A stretch of DNA of 64,000 nucleotides. Origin: Streptomyces sp. SAI-127. GTDB taxonomy: Bacteria > Actinomycetota > Actinomycetes > Streptomycetales > Streptomycetaceae. The stretch is taken from positions 3,968,001 to 4,032,000 of the forward strand of contig NZ_JARXYJ010000001.1 of assembly GCF_029894425.1 (NCBI RefSeq). The letters run 5' to 3'. Shown here one piece after another: positions 60,954 through 64,000 of this stretch (the stretch's first letter is position 1; every line of letters starts with the position of its first letter). A program made the position numbers and the translations under genes. The notes beneath the pieces were generated by a model. That model made no database searches. It was not told where the DNA came from and worked only from the letters and a program-made list of their open reading frames with translations.

Positions 60954-63569
60954 TCACCGCTGGGCCGTGACCCAGGTCGCGATCTGCGTTCTCGTGTTGA
61001 AGCCGAGCTTGTTGAGGATCCGTTCGACGTGGCCCTCGGCGGTGCGGCGGGCGATCACCAGGCGGTCGGCGATCTGCTGGTTGGCGAGGCCTTCGGCGAC
61101 GAGTTCGGCGACCTGGGCCTCCCGGGGGGTGAGGCGGACCTGGGGTCTGTCCGGTGCGGGGGGCGTGACGTCGGGAAGGCCCGGCTCCTGGAGGGCGTGA
61201 CCGACGAGTTCGGGGAGGGTGAGCGCGGCGCCCCGGTCGTACGCGGCGGTGAACGCGGTCGAGCCCAGGACACGCCCCGCCCGGCTCTCCGTGTCCCGCC
61301 GCAAGGAGTTGAGCGCCTCGGAACCCCACCTGCCCTGGTCGACAGCGGCCCAGGCCCGGTCGGCCCCGCCGAGGAGAACGGCCGCCCGCTCGTGCGCGGA
61401 GCGCTCCGTCGCGATACGCGCCGTGAGGTCCAGCGTGAGGGCGAGGCCGATGAGGTCGTTGACGGCGAGTTTGAGCCGGAGGGCCTCGCGGGCGTACCGC
61501 TCGGCGCGGGGCCAGTCCTGTTTCACGGTGTGGGCGAGGGCGAGCATGCGCAGGGCGTAGGAGCGGACCCATTCCTCACCGTGCTCCTCGCAGAGCCGCA
61601 GGGTCTTCTCGCACACCTCGACGGCCCGGTCGGCGTGGCCCAGGAAGCCGAGGGCGCAGGCGAGTTCGACCTGGTCGAGGCCGACGAGGCTGAGGTGCTG
61701 GCCGGGGACGGGCCCGCGGGCGACGCCGGCCTCGAAGTGGGCCAGCGCGGCGCAGAGGTCGTCGGCGAAGAGCCGGATGACACCGATGACGTACGCGGCG
61801 TGGGCGGCTTCGGCGGCGTCCCCGAGACCGCGGGCCAGTTCCCGGGCTTCCTCGGCCCGGCGCAGTCCCCTGGTCAGGTCCTCGGGACACCCGGCCAGCA
61901 GCCCGGCCACCCACAGTCCGCGGGCCCGCTCGGACGTCGGCTCCGGATTGGCCTCCAGGGCCCGCTCGACCCAGTAACGGCCCTCGCGTGGAGCCCCGCA
62001 GGCATGCCAGTAGAACCAGAGGGTCCCGGCGAGCCGCAGCCCGGCGAGGGTGTCGGCGGGGGTCGGCGTGGCCCCCTCTCGGGGGTCGGCCGAGGTGGCC
62101 GACGCGGTCGAGCCGGGCGCGGGGCGGGCCGCTGCGCCGGGGCCCGCGAGGGTCCCGGCGAGCCGCAGCCCGGCGAGGGTGTCGGCGGGGGTCGGCGTGG
62201 CCCCCTCTCGGGGGTCGGCCGAGGTGGCCGACGCGGTCGAGCCGGACGCGGAGCGGGCCGCTGCGCCGGGGCCCGCGGCCATGACGGACGCCGCGCCCGG
62301 GGCCCCCACGCCGAAAACCCCGTCAGGGCCCGACGCGGCGGCCGCCCCGCCCGCCCCTCGCAAGCTGAAGTCCAGTGCGGCCCGCAGGTTGTCCTGGTCC
62401 GCGCGGAGCCGGGCGACGATCTCCCGCTGGCCGGGACCGAACCAGGCCTGTTCGCAGGCGGTGGCCCGCCGCAGCATCCAGTCCCGGTGCCGGCGCCGGG
62501 TGGCGAGCTCCTCGCCCTCCATCCCGCGCAGCATCTCCAGGCCGTAATGGCGCAACGTGTCCAGGAGCCGGTACCGCACCCCGTCCGGCCCCGGCTCCCG
62601 GGAGAGCACGGACTTGTCGACGAGGCCGGCGATCGCGTCGAGCACGTCGGCGCCGTGGACGAGGTCGCCGTCCGCGCAGACCGCCTCCGCCGTCTCGAGG
62701 TCGAAGCCGCCGGCCGGGACCGAGAGGCGGGCCCAGACCAGCTGTTCGCGTGCGGTGCACAGTTCGTGGCTCCAGTCGACCGCGGCCCGCAGGGTCCGGT
62801 GGCGCGGGAGGGCCGCGGGGCTGCCGGAGGTGAGGAGGCGGTAGCGGTCGTCGAGGCGTTCCAGGAGCTGTTCCACACCGAGCACGCGCATGCGCACCGC
62901 GGCGAGCTCGATGGCGAGGGGAAGTCCGTCCAGGCGTCGGCACAGGCGGGCGACGGCGGCCCGGTTGCCGGCGGTCAGCGCGAAGCCGGGGACGACCGCG
63001 GCCGCCCGGTCGGCGAAGAGGGCCAGCGCCGGGTATCCGTCGGCCGCGGACAGGTCGCCGTCCGGATCGGGCACCGGCAGCGGTCGTACGTCGAGGAGGT
63101 TCTCCTCGGTGAGACCGAGCCGGTGCCGGCTGGTCGCGAGGATGCGCACCCCCGTGGTGCCGCGCAGCAGCGCCGCCGCGAGCCGGGCGCAGGCCCGCAG
63201 CAGGTGTTCGCAGTTGTCGAGGACCAACAGCACCTTGCGGTCCCGTACATGGGCGACGAGGGCGTCAGCCGGCGGCCCGGCGGAGTGGTCGTGGAGGCCG
63301 AGCGCGTCGGCGACGGCGAGCGGGACCAGCTCGGGCTCGCGCAGGCCTGCCAGGTGGACGAAGCGGACGCCGTCGGGGAAGGTGCGTTCCGCGCGGGCCG
63401 CGATGCGTGCGGCGAGGCGGGTCTTGCCGACGCCGCCGGGGCCGGTCAGCGTGACCAGGCGGGCGCGGCTGAGCAGTTCGCGGCCCGCGGCCTGTTCACC
63501 GCGCCGGTCGACGAAACTGGTCGTCTCGACCGGCAGGTGTCCGGCCCGCCGTGGCGCTGATCCGCCCAT
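60954..63569 (-). CDS. large ATPase regulator with C-terminal LuxR helix-turn-helix
   Basis: 871 aa from ATG 63569. The P-loop LTGPGGVGKT is at 41-50, with a helical NB-ARC-like ATPase region to about 330. TPR-like helices (ALNSLRRDTESRAGRV and similar) form the middle, with an Ala/Pro/Thr-rich linker at about 430-517 that contains a 43-residue tandem duplication. The LuxR HTH at about 805-870 reads LTPREAQVAELVAEGLANQQ, then HVERILNKLGFNTRTQI. It is a LAL/AfsR-like one-component regulator. Divergent from a secreted protein gene, its likely local target. Confidence 0.93.
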   Translation of the reverse strand: MGGSAPRRAGHLPVETTSFVDRRGEQAAGRELLSRARLVTLTGPGGVGKTRLAARIAARAERTFPDGVRFVHLAGLREPELVPLAVADALGLHDHSAGPPADALVAHVRDRKVLLVLDNCEHLLRACARLAAALLRGTTGVRILATSRHRLGLTEENLLDVRPLPVPDPDGDLSAADGYPALALFADRAAAVVPGFALTAGNRAAVARLCRRLDGLPLAIELAAVRMRVLGVEQLLERLDDRYRLLTSGSPAALPRHRTLRAAVDWSHELCTAREQLVWARLSVPAGGFDLETAEAVCADGDLVHGADVLDAIAGLVDKSVLSREPGPDGVRYRLLDTLRHYGLEMLRGMEGEELATRRRHRDWMLRRATACEQAWFGPGQREIVARLRADQDNLRAALDFSLRGAGGAAAASGPDGVFGVGAPGAASVMAAGPGAAARSASGSTASATSADPREGATPTPADTLAGLRLAGTLAGPGAAARPAPGSTASATSADPREGATPTPADTLAGLRLAGTLWFYWHACGAPREGRYWVERALEANPEPTSERARGLWVAGLLAGCPEDLTRGLRRAEEARELARGLGDAAEAAHAAYVIGVIRLFADDLCAALAHFEAGVARGPVPGQHLSLVGLDQVELACALGFLGHADRAVEVCEKTLRLCEEHGEEWVRSYALRMLALAHTVKQDWPRAERYAREALRLKLAVNDLIGLALTLDLTARIATERSAHERAAVLLGGADRAWAAVDQGRWGSEALNSLRRDTESRAGRVLGSTAFTAAYDRGAALTLPELVGHALQEPGLPDVTPPAPDRPQVRLTPREAQVAELVAEGLANQQIADRLVIARRTAEGHVERILNKLGFNTRTQIATWVTAQR
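62019..62276 (-). repeat. 129-bp tandem duplication inside the LuxR-type regulator
   Basis: Copy 1 (62019-62147) and copy 2 (62148-62276) are in register by 129 bp (43 codons), with only a few base changes (e.g. GGGCGCGGGGC versus GGACGCGGAGC). Each encodes ATSADPREGATPTPADTLAG within a linker, so the frame is kept. The near identity points to a recent slippage event. Confidence 0.9.
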
Positions 63570-63902
63570 GATCAGCCAGCCCTCCGGAGTGTGGTCGGAG
63601 ATCCCACTGTGCTCCGGCCCTCACATATATGCACCTACGGCTCACACCCGCGGGTGCACTTCCCCGGGGATCACGCCCCGGCGCACCCATCCGCGTACAC
63701 TGCCGCGGCTCCCGGGGCGCATCAAGAACCCACAGTCGGCGCACAGTTCACGCCATCGCGTCTTTATTCGCTCTTGACCTGACCATGTCACAAGCAGACG
63801 ATGAGCGGCACACCCGCACCGGCAGCACGTCGCTGAACCACCCCCCGCTCCACTCCCCCACTTCCGGAGATCCCGGAAACCCCGGAGAACCCAGGAGACT
63901 TC
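63570..63902. other. 333-bp divergent promoter region
   Basis: Spacer between the LuxR-type regulator (leftward) and the secreted gene (rightward). It holds the palindrome CACCCGCGGGTG at 63645-63656 and a -35-like TTGACC near 63774 for the rightward gene. No gene is seen. Confidence 0.5.
63645..63656. promoter_or_regulatory. 12-bp perfect palindrome CACCCGCGGGTG
   Basis: It lies in the divergent spacer, 76 bp before the regulator start. Suits an operator, possibly for autoregulation by the LuxR-type protein. No test possible from sequence. Confidence 0.4.
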
Positions 63903-64000
63903 ATGCGACTTCGCATACGCGGTTCCGGCGCCCGCGGCGGCACCCGCTACGCCGCCCTCGCCGCCGTTCTGGCCCTCGCCCTCGCGGCCCCGCTCTCCGC
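63903..64000 (+). CDS. secreted protein, N-terminal fragment (3' end outside window)
   Basis: ATG 63903 follows AGGAGA. The 32 residues seen (RLRIRGSGARGGTRYAAL, then an Ala/Leu run ending PLSA) form a Sec-type signal peptide with a cleavage site near the window end. The mature protein is not visible, so no function can be given. Divergent from the LuxR-type regulator. Confidence 0.8.
   Translation, partial: MRLRIRGSGARGGTRYAALAAVLALALAAPLS

Overview
The window is chromosomal DNA of a Streptomyces species (or a very close relative). The evidence is very high G+C with strong third-position bias, many GTG starts, a WhiB-like protein, a SpoIIE-type phosphatase and RsbW-like kinases, a Tad/Flp pilus locus, a chitinase behind a DasR-type dre box, and CGNR, MEDS and NB-ARC regulators. 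From memory, the ychF-ppgK-ispH-xseAB-glpX-wbl-fum-fumC block resembles the core region around SCO5042-SCO5059 of S. coelicolor; no database search was made.

Layout. 1-2.6 kb: an accessory edge with a truncated XRE/NB-ARC regulator, a small exported peptide gene upstream of it, and a decayed ISAzo13-type transposase. 2.7-13.6 kb: conserved housekeeping genes (ychF, DUF6542, ppgK, ispH, xseA/xseB, a RutE-type reductase, DUF4245, glpX, a WhiB-like gene, DUF1707, class I fumarase). 13.8-17.0 kb: a small accessory insert (epoxide hydrolase and a divergent CGNR regulator sharing two operator-like repeats, a small membrane protein, and a TTA-containing coiled-coil regulator) lying between the two fumarases. 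17.0-29.1 kb: fumC, a frameshifted DUF402 gene, a GAF/SpoIIE/ATPase phosphatase, a bifunctional penicillin-binding protein, an SPFH protein with a ribbon-helix-helix partner, and a PadR/ABC transporter operon. 29.1-41.0 kb: a Roadblock/DUF4388 operon, an AI-2E family permease, a lytic transglycosylase, PhoH, a cis-prenyltransferase preceded by an unexplained terminator-like leader, a methyltransferase/LLM oxidoreductase/RibD-like run, DUF192, and a Tat-exported hydrolase. 41.2-42.6 kb: a cytochrome P450 relic split by an internally deleted IS200/IS605 element. 42.6-53.7 kb: a complete-looking Tad/Flp pilus operon on the minus strand with a two-component system inside it. 53.9-64 kb: GH18 chitinase, a SigE-type ECF sigma factor with a membrane partner, an atypical Nramp-family transporter, a MEDS/ATPase plus RsbW-like pair, a large LuxR-type ATPase regulator with a 129-bp internal tandem duplication, and the start of a secreted protein.

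How the genes work together. Central carbon enzymes (PpgK, GlpX, both fumarases), isoprenoid and cell-wall enzymes (IspH, cis-prenyltransferase, PBP, transglycosylase) and DNA repair (XseAB) form the core. Signalling is dense: anti-sigma-type ATPases (SpoIIE fusion, RsbW-like, MEDS), an ECF factor, one- and two-component regulators and one-component ATPase regulators. No tRNA, rRNA, CRISPR array or prophage was seen. The most notable items are the P450 relic carrying a two-ended but gutted IS200/IS605 element, the twin operators over the CGNR gene start, the terminator-like leader before the prenyltransferase, the GTPase-less Roadblock operon, and the Nramp-like protein lacking the canonical metal-site motifs.
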